Below, piece after piece: positions 34,734 to 43,498 of a stretch of 64,000 nt of DNA (position 1 is its first letter; every line of letters starts with the position of its first letter). Made by a program: the position numbers and the translations under genes. The notes beneath the pieces were generated by a model, which had not been told where the DNA came from, did no database searches, and saw only the letters and a list, made by a program, of their open reading frames with translations. The DNA is from Rugosimonospora sp040255525 (GTDB lineage Bacteria > Actinomycetota > Actinomycetes > Mycobacteriales > Micromonosporaceae): positions 34,511-98,510 of the forward strand of contig JBDZVD010000011.1 in NCBI GenBank assembly GCA_040255525.1, given 5' to 3'.

Positions 34734-35075
34734 TCACGCGCCGGTGAAGCCGGACCCCGCGGTCTCCGGCAGGGTCACCTCGAGGAAGGTCAGGCCGGTG
34801 GCCGCCAGGAACGCTCGGTCCGGCGCGCGGATCACGGTGAGCAGCACCGCGTCGCAGTCCGGGCACCGGACGACCAGCCCGGCGGCGTGGTCGTACACCC
34901 GGGTCTCGGCCATCGGGGCGACCCGCCCGCAGCCCGCGCACCGGCCGCGCGCGGTGGTGATGTCCATGGTGAAGATCTCCTGGAGGATCCCCGCCGCCTC
35001 GTTGCCGTCGACCCAGCCGTCGCCGGGCCGCGGTGCCTGGAAATCCTGCGCCGCCTCGCGCTCGTCGGTCGTCAT
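34734..35075 (-). CDS. DUF6510-type zinc-ribbon protein
   Basis: 113 residues with a zinc ribbon: CAGCG, 20-odd residues, then CPDC. The stretch MDITTARGRCAGCGRVAPMAE is characteristic of DUF6510 proteins, which in actinomycetes are encoded next to a sulfite-oxidase-like enzyme and a flavin reductase, as here. ATG 35075 overlaps the upstream stop (ATGA), and GGAGG lies ahead. It may be a metal or redox accessory of that pair; function is not established. Confidence 0.8.
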   Translation of the reverse strand: MTTDEREAAQDFQAPRPGDGWVDGNEAAGILQEIFTMDITTARGRCAGCGRVAPMAETRVYDHAAGLVVRCPDCDAVLLTVIRAPDRAFLAATGLTFLEVTLPETAGSGFTGA

Positions 35076-35839
35076 GCCGCCGCCTCCCGGTCTCCCGTCG
35101 GCCCGAACCGTTCCGTCCTGATCCGTTGCGGCTCGTGGCCCTGCGCGACCAGCAGGTTCGCCGCCGCCTCCACGAAGCCGGTCGGGCCGCACACGAACAC
35201 GGCCGGAATGAAGTCCGCCGGCCAGCCCACCTCGGCCAGCAGGGCCGCGTCCAACCGGCCCGGAGGGCGCGGCCAGCCGGGGGGTGTGCCGCGGGTGTAC
35301 GCGAACGCCACGTCCACGCCGCGATCGTCGCGTACCCGGCGGGACAGCTCCTGCGCGTAGATCACGTCGTCCGGCGTCCGGGCCGAGTACGCCAGCCGGA
35401 ACGGCACCCGGCTGTTCGCCGCCGCCCGGCCGCGAATCATCGACATGAGCGGCACGATGCCCGAGCCGCCGGCCACCAGCAGCACGGGCTCCACGGACTC
35501 CGGCCGCCAGGCGAAGTAGCCGCCGACCGGTCCACGGATCTCGATCCGGTCGCCCGCCTCCGCGATGTCCGTCAGGTACGGCGAGACCTCACCGCCGGGT
35601 ACCCGCTGCACGGTCAGCTCCAGCCGGTCCAGCTCCGGGGCCGAGGCGATCGAGTAGCTGCGCTGTGCCGAGTACCCGTCCTCGGCGGTCAGCCGGACGT
35701 CGACGTGCTGGCCGGCCAGGTGGCCAGGCCACCCGGGCACGTCGAGCACGATCGACCGGGCGCTGGAGGTCTCGGTGCGGACCTGCGCCACGGTGGCCGG
35801 CTGCCAGGTCAGTCGCCGCTGTACCGCTGCTCGCGCCAT
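35072..35839 (-). CDS. FAD/NAD(P)-binding oxidoreductase (ferredoxin reductase type)
   Basis: 255 residues. The FAD domain has RSYSIASAPE (RxYS), the phosphate-binding GGEVSPYL, and the NAD(P) domain has LLVAGGSGIVPLMSMIR and FVCGPTGFVEA. No iron-sulfur domain follows, so it passes electrons to a separate partner. That is probably the molybdopterin protein encoded just upstream, whose 3' end overlaps this gene by 31 bases. Confidence 0.9.
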   Translation of the reverse strand: MARAAVQRRLTWQPATVAQVRTETSSARSIVLDVPGWPGHLAGQHVDVRLTAEDGYSAQRSYSIASAPELDRLELTVQRVPGGEVSPYLTDIAEAGDRIEIRGPVGGYFAWRPESVEPVLLVAGGSGIVPLMSMIRGRAAANSRVPFRLAYSARTPDDVIYAQELSRRVRDDRGVDVAFAYTRGTPPGWPRPPGRLDAALLAEVGWPADFIPAVFVCGPTGFVEAAANLLVAQGHEPQRIRTERFGPTGDREAAA

Positions 35840-36405
35840 GGGTCACCGTAGTTGTGGTAGCCGGCGCCCTCCCAGAAGCCCGGCGAGTCCTCGTGCATCA
35901 GCTCGATCCCGCGCACCCACTTGGCGCTCTTCCACAGGTACAGGTGGGGAACCAGCAACCGGGCCGGGCCGCCGTGCTGCGGCGCCAGCTCCTGCCCGTC
36001 ATACCGGTACGCCACCCAGGCCTGCCCGTCGAGCAGGTCTTCCAGCGGCAGGTTGGTGGTGTACCCGCCGTACGAGTGGACCAGCGCGAAGTCGGCGGCG
36101 GTGTCCACGTCGGCCAGCAGGGTGGACACCGGCACGCCTTCCCACCGCGTGCCGAGCTTCGACCACCGGGTCACGCAGTGCAGGTCGACGGTGACGGTCT
36201 CGGACGGCAGCGCGCGCAGCTGCGACCAGGTCCAGCTGACGCGCTGCCCGGACTCGCTGGTCACGGTGAACTGCCAGTTGTCCAGATTGAGCCGGGGAGT
36301 GGGCCCCGCGGACAGCACCGGGAAGTCGTCGGTGAGGTACTGGCCCGGCGGCAGGTCGACGTCGCGTCGGCCGCGACCGGTGAACCCCCGCGTGACTATC
36401 GCCAT
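35809..36405 (-). CDS. Sulfite-oxidase-like molybdopterin oxidoreductase
   Basis: 198 residues of the sulfite oxidase/YedY molybdopterin fold. The Mo-ligating Cys is in VDLHCVTRWSKLGT. Further signatures are VHSYGGYTTNLPL and HGGPARLLVPHLYLWKSAKWV. It has no twin-arginine signal and no heme or dimerisation domain, so it is a short cytoplasmic form. It heads a three-gene operon with the flavin reductase and DUF6510. A TAGGTT box (minus strand, 36424-36429) and AGGGGGG ribosome site precede it. The substrate may be an oxidised sulfur compound or methionine sulfoxide. Confidence 0.9.
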   Translation of the reverse strand: MAIVTRGFTGRGRRDVDLPPGQYLTDDFPVLSAGPTPRLNLDNWQFTVTSESGQRVSWTWSQLRALPSETVTVDLHCVTRWSKLGTRWEGVPVSTLLADVDTAADFALVHSYGGYTTNLPLEDLLDGQAWVAYRYDGQELAPQHGGPARLLVPHLYLWKSAKWVRGIELMHEDSPGFWEGAGYHNYGDPWREQRYSGD

Positions 36406-36706
36406 CTGACCCCCCTGTCGGAAAACCTACCGCATCGCCGGACGGCGTAGCCGGCCTCCGCTGCGGGCGCCCCGATCCGTGTCAACGGTGTCCTGCCCGG
36501 GTGATGGCTGCTGCGCGTGCGCGCAGCCGCGCTCGTGGTCGACCTCGCGCACGGCCGGCAGGGTGAGCCGGAGGCCGCCGGTGCCGGCGGTGAGGCGCCG
36601 GTTCGGGCCGGCGGTGCAGACCCCGCCGGGATCCTGCGGGAAGCCCGCGCTCGCCAGGAACAACGGGGCGAGGAGGGGTGCGCGCCGGATCGGTAGGCTC
36701 GGTGGC
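36406..36706. other. Intergenic region between divergent genes
   Basis: About 300 bases. It carries the TAGGTT box for the molybdopterin gene on the minus strand (36424-36429) and TAGGCT for the pentapeptide gene on the plus strand (36694-36699), seven bases before its GTG. Both frames crossing it are compositional shadows. I see nothing else. Confidence 0.5.
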
Positions 36707-37300
36707 GTGACGGACTCCATCGAGGGCGGACAATTCCGTGGCGAGGACTGGTACGGCGAGGATCTCGGCGACCGCCGGTACATCGGCTGCGAGTTCGTCG
36801 ACATCGACCTCACCGAGGCGACCAGCGCCGGCGCCACGTTCACCGACTGCGTGCTGACCCACGTGAAGCTCAACGCCTCGCGGCACACCGCCTCCGCGTT
36901 CGTCGGCTGCACGTTCACCCGGTGCAACCTGTTCGAAGCGCGGTTGGTCGGCTGCAAGCTGATGGGCAGCGCGTTCCGCGACTGCGACCTGCGGCCGCTG
37001 ACGGTGGACGGCGGGGACTGGTCGTTCGTCACGCTGACCGGCGCCGACCTGCGCGGTGTCAGCTTCCAGCGGGTCCGGATGCGGGAAGCGGACCTCAGCC
37101 GCGCCGACTGCGAGGGCGGCACGCTCACCGATGTCGATCTGTCCGGCGGCATCCTGAAGGGCGTCCGGTTCACCCGGTGCGATCTGCGGGGCAGCGACCT
37201 GACCGCGCTGGACCCCCGCGACGCCGCGCTGGACGGCGCGGTCATCACGCCCCAGCAGGCGGTCGTCGTGGCCCAGACCCTCGGGTTCGAGCTGCGCTGA
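36707..37300 (+). CDS. Pentapeptide-repeat protein
   Basis: 197 residues forming a right-handed quadrilateral beta helix. Repeats of the A(D/N)Lxx type run from about residue 20 to 175, for example CEFVDIDLTEAT, CTFTRCNLFEA, ADLRGVSF, ADLSRADCEGG and CDLRGSDL. Relatives of Qnr/MfpA mimic DNA and protect gyrase, and this sequence resembles that size class, but many pentapeptide proteins have unknown roles. GTG 36707 follows a TAGGCT -10 box by seven bases, so the mRNA is probably leaderless. Confidence 0.88.
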   Translation: MTDSIEGGQFRGEDWYGEDLGDRRYIGCEFVDIDLTEATSAGATFTDCVLTHVKLNASRHTASAFVGCTFTRCNLFEARLVGCKLMGSAFRDCDLRPLTVDGGDWSFVTLTGADLRGVSFQRVRMREADLSRADCEGGTLTDVDLSGGILKGVRFTRCDLRGSDLTALDPRDAALDGAVITPQQAVVVAQTLGFELR

Positions 37301-37395
37301 GCCGGGCCGGCGGGCTCGGCGGTCGCGCTCCGGCCGTGCGGCCATCATCATCGGCACGTCCGGCCCCGGTTGCCAGTGCCCGTCCATCGACGAGA

Positions 37396-39510
37396 ATGAC
37401 CGGCGTGACCGAACAGGACCCGTACCGCTGGCTGGAGGACATCGACGGCCGTGAGGCCCTGGACTGGGTGCGGCGGCGCAGCGAGGCGACCGTCGGTGGG
37501 CTGACCGGCACCCCCGAATTCGCCGGGCTGCGCGACCGGATCCGGGAGGTGCTGGACGCGGAGGACCGGATCCCGTACACGACCTGGCGCGGCGAGCACC
37601 TGTACAACCTGTGGAAGGACCGGGAGCACCCGCGCGGGCTGTGGCGACGCACCACGCTCGACGAGTACCGCCGCCACCAGCCGCGCTGGCAGGTCCTGCT
37701 GGACGTGGACCGGCTGGCCGAGCGGGAGGGCGAGAACTGGGTCTGGCAGGGGGCGGCCGTGCTGCGCCCTGGGCACGACCTGGCCCTGGTCAGCCTGTCC
37801 CGCGGCGGGGCCGACGCGTCCGTGGTCCGCGAATTCGACCTGACCGCCCTGGCGTTCGTACCCGACGGGTTCTGCCTGCCCGAGGCCAAGAGCGACGTGG
37901 CGTGGATCGACCGGGACCGGGTGTTCGTCGGCACCGACTTCGGACCCGGCTCGCTGACCTCCTCCGGGTACCCGAGGAGGGTCAAGCTCTGGCACCGGGG
38001 CACGGCGCTGTCCGAGGCGACGCTGGTCTTCGAGGGCGGGATCGACGACGTGGCGGTGTCGGCTGAGCACGACCCGACCCCGGGATTCGAGCGCGACCTG
38101 GTCAGCCGGTGGCGGGACTTCTTCCACGGCGAGCGGTACCTGCGGCTGCCCGGCCCGCCCGGCGGCCAGGCGCGGCTGGTGCGGATTCCGGTGCCGGACG
38201 ACGCGGTCGTCGACCTGCACCGCGAGTGGCTGGTGATCCGCCCGCGCACTGCGTGGGAACGGGACGGAGTGCGCTACCCACCCGGCTGCCTGCTGGCCAC
38301 GCGACTGGACGAGTTCGTCGCCGGGCGGGGCGAGCTGACCGTCCTGTTCGAGCCCCGGCCGGACACCACGCTCAGCAGCCACTCGTGGACCCGCAATCAC
38401 CTGATCATGACGGTGCTCGCCGACGTGCGCAGCCGGCAGGTGCTGGCCACGCCGGGCCCGGACGGCTGGACCCTGAGCCCGCTGGTGGGGCCGGCCGGCG
38501 ACTCCGGGCTGCCCATCGGTGCCGCCGCCGGTGTCCCCGCCGCCGGGCTCCTCGACGGGCATACCGACGTCGCGGACACCAATCCGGATCACAGCGACGA
38601 TTTCCTGCTGGCCACCAGCGGGTACACCCGTCCGGCCACGCTACGGTACGGAGTCGTCGGCGGCGGAGATCTGGAGATCCTCAAGGAGGAGCCGGGGTTC
38701 TTCGACACCCGGGGCATGTCGGTGCGCCAGTTCTTCGCGGTCTCCGCCGACGGCACCCGGGTGCCGTACTTCGTCGTCGGTCCCGAAGGGTGCGGGCCGG
38801 CGCTGCTGACCGGGTACGGCGGGTTCGAGCTGTCCAACACGCCCCGGTACAGCGCAGTCATCGGGCGCGGCTGGCTTGCGCGGGGCGGCCGGTACGTGGT
38901 CGCCAACATCCGGGGCGGCGGCGAGTACGGGCCGGCCTGGCACCACGCCGCGATGCGGGAGCGGCGCCCCCGCGCGTACGAGGACTTCGCCGCCGTCGCG
39001 GTCGACTTGGTGGGGCGCGGGATCACCACCCGGGACCAGTTGGGCATCGAGGGCGCCAGCAACGGCGGGCTGCTCATGGGCGTGATGCTCACCCGGTACC
39101 CGGAGCTGTTCGGCGCGATCGTCAGCCAGGTGCCGCTGCTGGACATGCGCCGGTACCACCTGCTGCTGGCCGGGGCCTCGTGGATGGCCGAGTACGGCGA
39201 CCCTGACGATCCGGCGGACTGGGCGTACCTGAGCGGCTTCTCGCCGTACCACAACGTGCGCCAGGACCGGCGGTACCCGCCGGTGCTGTTCGTGACGTCC
39301 ACCCGCGACGACCGGGTACACCCCGGGCACGCGCGCAAGATGGTGGCCCGGATGGACGAGTACGGGCACGACGTCGGGTACTACGAGAACGTCGAGGGCG
39401 GCCACGGCGGCGCGGCGGACAACGCGCAGCTGGCGTTCAAGTGGGCACTGGTGCTGGAGTTCCTGTGGCGACACCTGTCGCCGGCTACAGGCGCCGGGTC
39501 AGCCGGGTGA
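37396..39510 (+). CDS. Prolyl oligopeptidase-family S9 serine peptidase
   Basis: 704 residues, cytoplasmic. The N-terminal beta-propeller (about residues 1-400) is followed by an alpha/beta hydrolase domain. The nucleophile Ser is in GIEGASNGGLLMG, Asp in TSTRDDRVHPGHA and His in VEGGHGG. QDPYRWLEDIDG at the start is the family signature. It cleaves short peptides, typically after Pro, and may also act as an acyl-peptide hydrolase. ATG 37396 and GTG three codons later are both possible starts. Confidence 0.92.
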   Translation: MTGVTEQDPYRWLEDIDGREALDWVRRRSEATVGGLTGTPEFAGLRDRIREVLDAEDRIPYTTWRGEHLYNLWKDREHPRGLWRRTTLDEYRRHQPRWQVLLDVDRLAEREGENWVWQGAAVLRPGHDLALVSLSRGGADASVVREFDLTALAFVPDGFCLPEAKSDVAWIDRDRVFVGTDFGPGSLTSSGYPRRVKLWHRGTALSEATLVFEGGIDDVAVSAEHDPTPGFERDLVSRWRDFFHGERYLRLPGPPGGQARLVRIPVPDDAVVDLHREWLVIRPRTAWERDGVRYPPGCLLATRLDEFVAGRGELTVLFEPRPDTTLSSHSWTRNHLIMTVLADVRSRQVLATPGPDGWTLSPLVGPAGDSGLPIGAAAGVPAAGLLDGHTDVADTNPDHSDDFLLATSGYTRPATLRYGVVGGGDLEILKEEPGFFDTRGMSVRQFFAVSADGTRVPYFVVGPEGCGPALLTGYGGFELSNTPRYSAVIGRGWLARGGRYVVANIRGGGEYGPAWHHAAMRERRPRAYEDFAAVAVDLVGRGITTRDQLGIEGASNGGLLMGVMLTRYPELFGAIVSQVPLLDMRRYHLLLAGASWMAEYGDPDDPADWAYLSGFSPYHNVRQDRRYPPVLFVTSTRDDRVHPGHARKMVARMDEYGHDVGYYENVEGGHGGAADNAQLAFKWALVLEFLWRHLSPATGAGSAG

Positions 39511-39828
39511 TCTCACCCTGCGTCTCCGATCACGCCGCACTCTCCGCCCCGCGCCGACTACGTATGGTCATCATCGCGTACCTGGCCCCGACGGCCGCCC
39601 GGGAACCCGGAACAGGCGCTCCGACCTGGGCCGCTGTGGCGGCCCTGTGGTGATCACACCGAGCCGCCCGGGTGGCGGCGGGTACCGGTGTCGTGGCACA
39701 GGTCACCTCCGCCGGGTTGGTGCCCACCACCCTCGCCGGTAACCCCCGGTGTGGGCTACGGTGCTCGCACTGACTGCGGTGGTTCGGGGCCGGCGGCGCG
39801 ATGGGCGCCGGACCGGGAAGGGGTGACG
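39511..39828. other. Intergenic region upstream of the nickel-pincer/lipid operon
   Basis: About 320 bases with no gene that I can support. It must hold the promoter of the operon that starts at 39829. GTGTGGGCTACGGTGCTCGC (39759-39778) includes TACGGT, a weak TANNNT candidate. No strong inverted repeat was found. Confidence 0.4.
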
Positions 39829-42105
39829 GTGACGCCAGGCGGGCAACAGGGCCCCCTCGGCGGCGGCCATGTGCTGCTGACCGGGGCGACCGGTTTCCTG
39901 GGACAGGCGGTGCTGGAACGGCTGCTGCGCGACTGGCCGGACACCCGGGTCAGCCTGCTGATCCGCGGTCGGGGCAGCTCCACGGGCGCCGACCGGCTGA
40001 CCGGTCTGCTGCGCAAGCCGGTCTTCGCCGCGCTGCGCAAGGCGATGGGCAACGACGCGTTCGCCGAGGCGGTGCGGCAGCGGGTGAGCGTCGTGGACGC
40101 CCGGCTGGGCAGCTCCGACGTCGTCCTGCCGGACGACCTGACGGTGGTCATCCACGGCGCGTCCACGGTCTCGTTCGACGAGCCGATCGACGAGGCGTTC
40201 AACACCAACGTGCGCGGCGTGAAGGACCTCTACGAGGCGGTCCGCGGCTCGGGTTCGACGCCGCACGTGGTGCACGTGTCCACGGCGTACGTGGCGGGTG
40301 CGCGCAAGGGCACCGTGCCGGAGACGTCGCTGGACCACGACGCCGACTGGCGCACCGAACTGGCCTCGGCCCAGCGCTCGCGCGAGCAGGTGGAGCAGGA
40401 TTCGCGGCGACCGGCCGCGCTGCGCCGGGCGCTGGAGACGGCACGCGCGGAGCACGGCAAGTCCGGGCCGCAGTCGGTGGCCCAGGCGGCCGAGCGGTCC
40501 CGCGCCGAATGGGTGGACAAGCAACTGGTCGACTACGGCCGGCTGCGCGCCCAGAGCCTGGGCTGGCCGGACGTGTACACGCTGACCAAGGCGCTGGGGG
40601 AGCGGGTCGCCGAGGAGGAGCTGACCGGGCTGCTGCCCCTGTCGGTGGTCCGGCCGGCGATCGTGGAGAGCGCGCTGCGCCACCCGTACCCGGGGTGGAT
40701 CGACGGGTTCAAGATGGCCGATCCGCTGATCATCGCGTACGGCCGCGGCATCCTGCCGGAGTTCCCCGGCCTGCCGGACGGCGTGCTGGACGTCATCCCG
40801 GTCGACATCGTGGTCAACGCGATCCTGGCCGCGGCCGACGCGCCGCCGCCGGTCGACGCGCCGGCCTATTACCACGTCGGCTCCGGCGCCCGGAACCCGC
40901 TGACCTTCCGCGCGATGCACGAGAACATCCGCGAGTACTTCACCGACCACCCGATGCCGGACGGTGGCCGGGGCCAGATCAAGGTACCGGCGTGGGACTT
41001 CCCGGGAGCGCGCCGGGTCGAGCGGATGCTGCGCACCGGCGAGCGGGCGCTGTCGGTGGCCCAGCGCGCCCTGCAGGTCGCGCCGGCCAACTCGCGCACC
41101 CGCCGCTGGCAGGACGACCTCAAGCGCGAGCAGGACCGGCTGGACTTCCTGCGCAAGTACGCCGAGCTGTACGGCGTCTACACCGAGGCCGAGGTGATCT
41201 ACACCGACAACCGGCTGCTGGCGCTGCACCGCTCGCTGCCGCCGGAGCGCCGGGACGAGTTCGGCTTCGACCCGGCGGTCATCGACTGGCCGCACTACCT
41301 GCAGGAGGTGCACTGTCCGGCGATCACCGCGACGATGCGCCGGGCCACCTCCGGCCGCCGTTCGGCCGCGCACGCGCTGCCGGCGGTGACCGAGTCGACG
41401 GACGGCCAGCTGGTGGCGGTGTTCGACCTCGAGGGCACGATCGTCGCGTCCAACGTGATCGAGACGTACCTGTGGGCGAGGCTGGCCGACCTGCCCCGGG
41501 GGGAGTGGGCCGCCGAGCTGGTCGACCTGGCCCGCCGGCTGCCCCGGTACCTGTCGGCCGAGCGCCGCGACCGCGCCGAGTTCCTGCGCCGGTTCGTCCG
41601 GCGGTACGCGGGGGCGGACGAGGCGGCACTGACCCGCCTGGTGCAGGAGCGGATCGGCGACGCGCTGCTGCGCCGCGCCCGACCGGAGGCGATCCGGCAG
41701 ATCCGCAAGCACCGGGCGGCCGGGCACCGCACCGTGCTGATCACCGGTACCGTCGACGTGCTCGTCCAGCCGCTGTCCGTGCTGTTCGACGAGGTGGTGG
41801 CGAGCCGGTTGCACACCCGCGACGGGGTGTATTCGGGGTTCCTGGAGACGCCGCCGCTGACCGGCGAGGCGCGGGCGGCCTGGCTGCGCCGGTACGCGGG
41901 CACCGCCGGGGTGGATCTGAGCCGCTCGTTCGCGTACGGCGACAGCTACTCCGACCGGCCGCTCCTGGAGGCCGTCGGGCACCCGGTCGCGGTCAACCCC
42001 GACCCGCAGCTGTACCGGCACGCGAGATCCCGGCAGTGGCCGGTCGCCCAGTGGACCGCCCACACGCTGCCGGCCGGCGACGCTCTGGTGGAGACCCTGG
42101 CATGA
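39829..42105 (+). CDS. Fatty acyl-CoA reductase-like SDR fused to a HAD-IB domain
   Basis: 758 residues. The N-terminal 390 or so form an extended SDR of the male-sterility/acyl-CoA reductase type: LLTGATGFLG near residue 18, and the active site Y-x3-K at residues 250-254 (YTLTK). A linker leads to a C-terminal HAD-IB domain, FDLEGTI (residues 532-538), LITGT and AYGDSYSDRPLLEAVG. In the first motif the usual second Asp (DxD) is Glu, so phosphatase activity is doubtful. Expected reaction: NADPH reduction of acyl-CoA to aldehyde or alcohol. GTG 39829 follows AAGGGG; GTG 39823 is the alternative. It is coupled to the next gene (ATGA). Confidence 0.87.
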   Translation: MTPGGQQGPLGGGHVLLTGATGFLGQAVLERLLRDWPDTRVSLLIRGRGSSTGADRLTGLLRKPVFAALRKAMGNDAFAEAVRQRVSVVDARLGSSDVVLPDDLTVVIHGASTVSFDEPIDEAFNTNVRGVKDLYEAVRGSGSTPHVVHVSTAYVAGARKGTVPETSLDHDADWRTELASAQRSREQVEQDSRRPAALRRALETARAEHGKSGPQSVAQAAERSRAEWVDKQLVDYGRLRAQSLGWPDVYTLTKALGERVAEEELTGLLPLSVVRPAIVESALRHPYPGWIDGFKMADPLIIAYGRGILPEFPGLPDGVLDVIPVDIVVNAILAAADAPPPVDAPAYYHVGSGARNPLTFRAMHENIREYFTDHPMPDGGRGQIKVPAWDFPGARRVERMLRTGERALSVAQRALQVAPANSRTRRWQDDLKREQDRLDFLRKYAELYGVYTEAEVIYTDNRLLALHRSLPPERRDEFGFDPAVIDWPHYLQEVHCPAITATMRRATSGRRSAAHALPAVTESTDGQLVAVFDLEGTIVASNVIETYLWARLADLPRGEWAAELVDLARRLPRYLSAERRDRAEFLRRFVRRYAGADEAALTRLVQERIGDALLRRARPEAIRQIRKHRAAGHRTVLITGTVDVLVQPLSVLFDEVVASRLHTRDGVYSGFLETPPLTGEARAAWLRRYAGTAGVDLSRSFAYGDSYSDRPLLEAVGHPVAVNPDPQLYRHARSRQWPVAQWTAHTLPAGDALVETLA

Positions 42106-43292
42106 TCATCACTCTGGAGTACTACCGCTCGCCGACCCGGTACCTGGCCGGGCGGGGCGTGACCTCGACCCGGGCGGGTGGTCGGGCGGCCGGCGTGTTG
42201 GCGGCCAACCTGTCTCCGCTGCGGCTGATCAACCGGCCCGATCCGGAGCGGCCCGGCCCGGGCTGGACCCGGGTACGCCCGCTGCTGTCCGGCATCTGCG
42301 GCTCCGACCTCGGCCTGCTCACCGGGCGCAACTCGCCGTACCTGTCGGCCATGGTGTCGATGCCGTTCACCCCCGGCCACGAGGTGGTTGGGGAGACCCT
42401 GGACGAGCTGGACGGCCTGCCCAAGGGCAGCCGGGTCGTGCTCGACCCGGTGCTGGGCTGCGAGCCGAGGTCGGTGCGCCCCTGCCCGTCGTGCGCCGCC
42501 GACGAGCACAGCCGCTGCGACCACATCACCGCCGGTACGGTCTCCGCCGGCCTGCAGACCGGCTTCTGCGCGGACACCGGCGGCGGCTGGAGCCGCATGC
42601 TGGTCGCGCACGGCAGCCAGCTGCACCCGGTACCGGACTCGCTGGACACCGAGCAGGCCGTGCTCGTGGAGCCGCTGGCCTGCGCGATCCACTCGGTACG
42701 CCGGGTGCCGATCCCGCAGGGTGCGAGCGTGGTGGTCATCGGCGCCGGTACGGTCGGGCTGCTCACCGTACTGGCCCTGCGCGAATGCACCGGGGCCGGC
42801 CCGATCTACGTCATCGCCAAGCACGGCCACCAGCGGGAACGGGCCCGTGAGCTGGGCGCCACCGAGGTGCTGTCGGCCAACCGGGCGGCCCGTGCGCTGC
42901 GCCGGGCGACCGGCGGCTTCCTGGCCCACCCCGACCGGGGTGAGGAGTTCCTCCTCGGCGGCGTCGACGCCGCGTTCGAGTGCACGGGCGGCTCCGGGCT
43001 CGACACCGCGCTGCGGCTGACCCGGGCCGGCGGTACGGTGCTGCTGTCCGGGATGCCCAACGCGTCGGTGGATCTGACCCCGGTGTGGTTCCGCGAGCTG
43101 AACCTGGTCGGCGCGTACGCCTCGGGAGGCCGGGACTTCCCGCAAGCGCTGGAGCTGGCCGGCCAGGCGCCGCTGAAGGGGTACGTCGACGCTATCTACC
43201 CGCTGTCACGTTGGCGGGACGCGATCGGTCACGCGGCGGCCGCGGGCCGGTTGGGCACCGTCAAGGTCGTGTTCGACCCCACCCGGGATTGA
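42102..43292 (+). CDS. Zinc-dependent medium-chain alcohol dehydrogenase
   Basis: 396 residues. Catalytic zinc ligands are Cys in SGICGSD, His-Glu in GHEVVGE and Glu in LVEPLACA. A structural-zinc cluster lies in RPCPSCAADEHSRC. The NAD site is VVVIGAGTVGLLT. The N-terminal 40 residues are longer than usual. ATG 42102 overlaps the upstream stop, so it is translated together with the acyl-CoA reductase. It may oxidise or reduce an alcohol made in this pathway. The frame is open far upstream, but that part is the shadow of the reductase gene. Confidence 0.88.
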   Translation: MIITLEYYRSPTRYLAGRGVTSTRAGGRAAGVLAANLSPLRLINRPDPERPGPGWTRVRPLLSGICGSDLGLLTGRNSPYLSAMVSMPFTPGHEVVGETLDELDGLPKGSRVVLDPVLGCEPRSVRPCPSCAADEHSRCDHITAGTVSAGLQTGFCADTGGGWSRMLVAHGSQLHPVPDSLDTEQAVLVEPLACAIHSVRRVPIPQGASVVVIGAGTVGLLTVLALRECTGAGPIYVIAKHGHQRERARELGATEVLSANRAARALRRATGGFLAHPDRGEEFLLGGVDAAFECTGGSGLDTALRLTRAGGTVLLSGMPNASVDLTPVWFRELNLVGAYASGGRDFPQALELAGQAPLKGYVDAIYPLSRWRDAIGHAAAAGRLGTVKVVFDPTRD

Positions 43293-43306
43293 GGGAGAGG
43301 ATATCC

Positions 43307-43498
43307 ATGAGCGAGCGCGAGCGAGGGAATCAGAGGTTCCAGCGCGCTTGTGCCTCATGCCGGACCGCAGCGAAGCGAGGATCTGGCATGAGCGAGCGCG
43401 AGCGAGGGAATCAGAGGTTCCAGCGCGCTTGTGCCTCATGCCGGACCGCAGCGAAGCGAGGATCTGGCATGAGCGAGCTGGGAGGGGTGGCGGCATGA
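43307..43498 (+). repeat. 81-bp tandem repeat with ribosome site and ATG, ahead of the LarA-like gene
   Basis: Two identical 81-base units start at 43307 and 43388, and a third partial copy starts at 43469. Each begins ATGAGCGAGC and ends GAGGATCTGGC, so each unit ends with a Shine-Dalgarno-like GAGGA placed before the next ATG. The 81 bases equal 27 codons. The frame stays open as a 63-residue Arg-rich reading frame (MSERERGNQRF...), whose TGA overlaps the ATG of the LarA-like gene. It may be a short coupled leader ORF or a copy of a dispersed genomic repeat; I cannot tell which. Confidence 0.85.

Noticed and set aside
36427..37248. Minus-strand gene opposite the pentapeptide-repeat protein
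   Set aside because: The repeats, start signal and family signature are on the plus strand; the minus frame has no recognisable motif.
39801..42101. Open frame joined to the start of the alcohol dehydrogenase
   Set aside because: It is the shadow of the acyl-CoA reductase; the dehydrogenase starts at the ATG that overlaps the reductase stop.
43307..43498. 63-residue Arg-rich protein as an ordinary gene
   Set aside because: The coding potential comes from a perfect DNA repeat; I list it as a repeat with a possible leader role instead.
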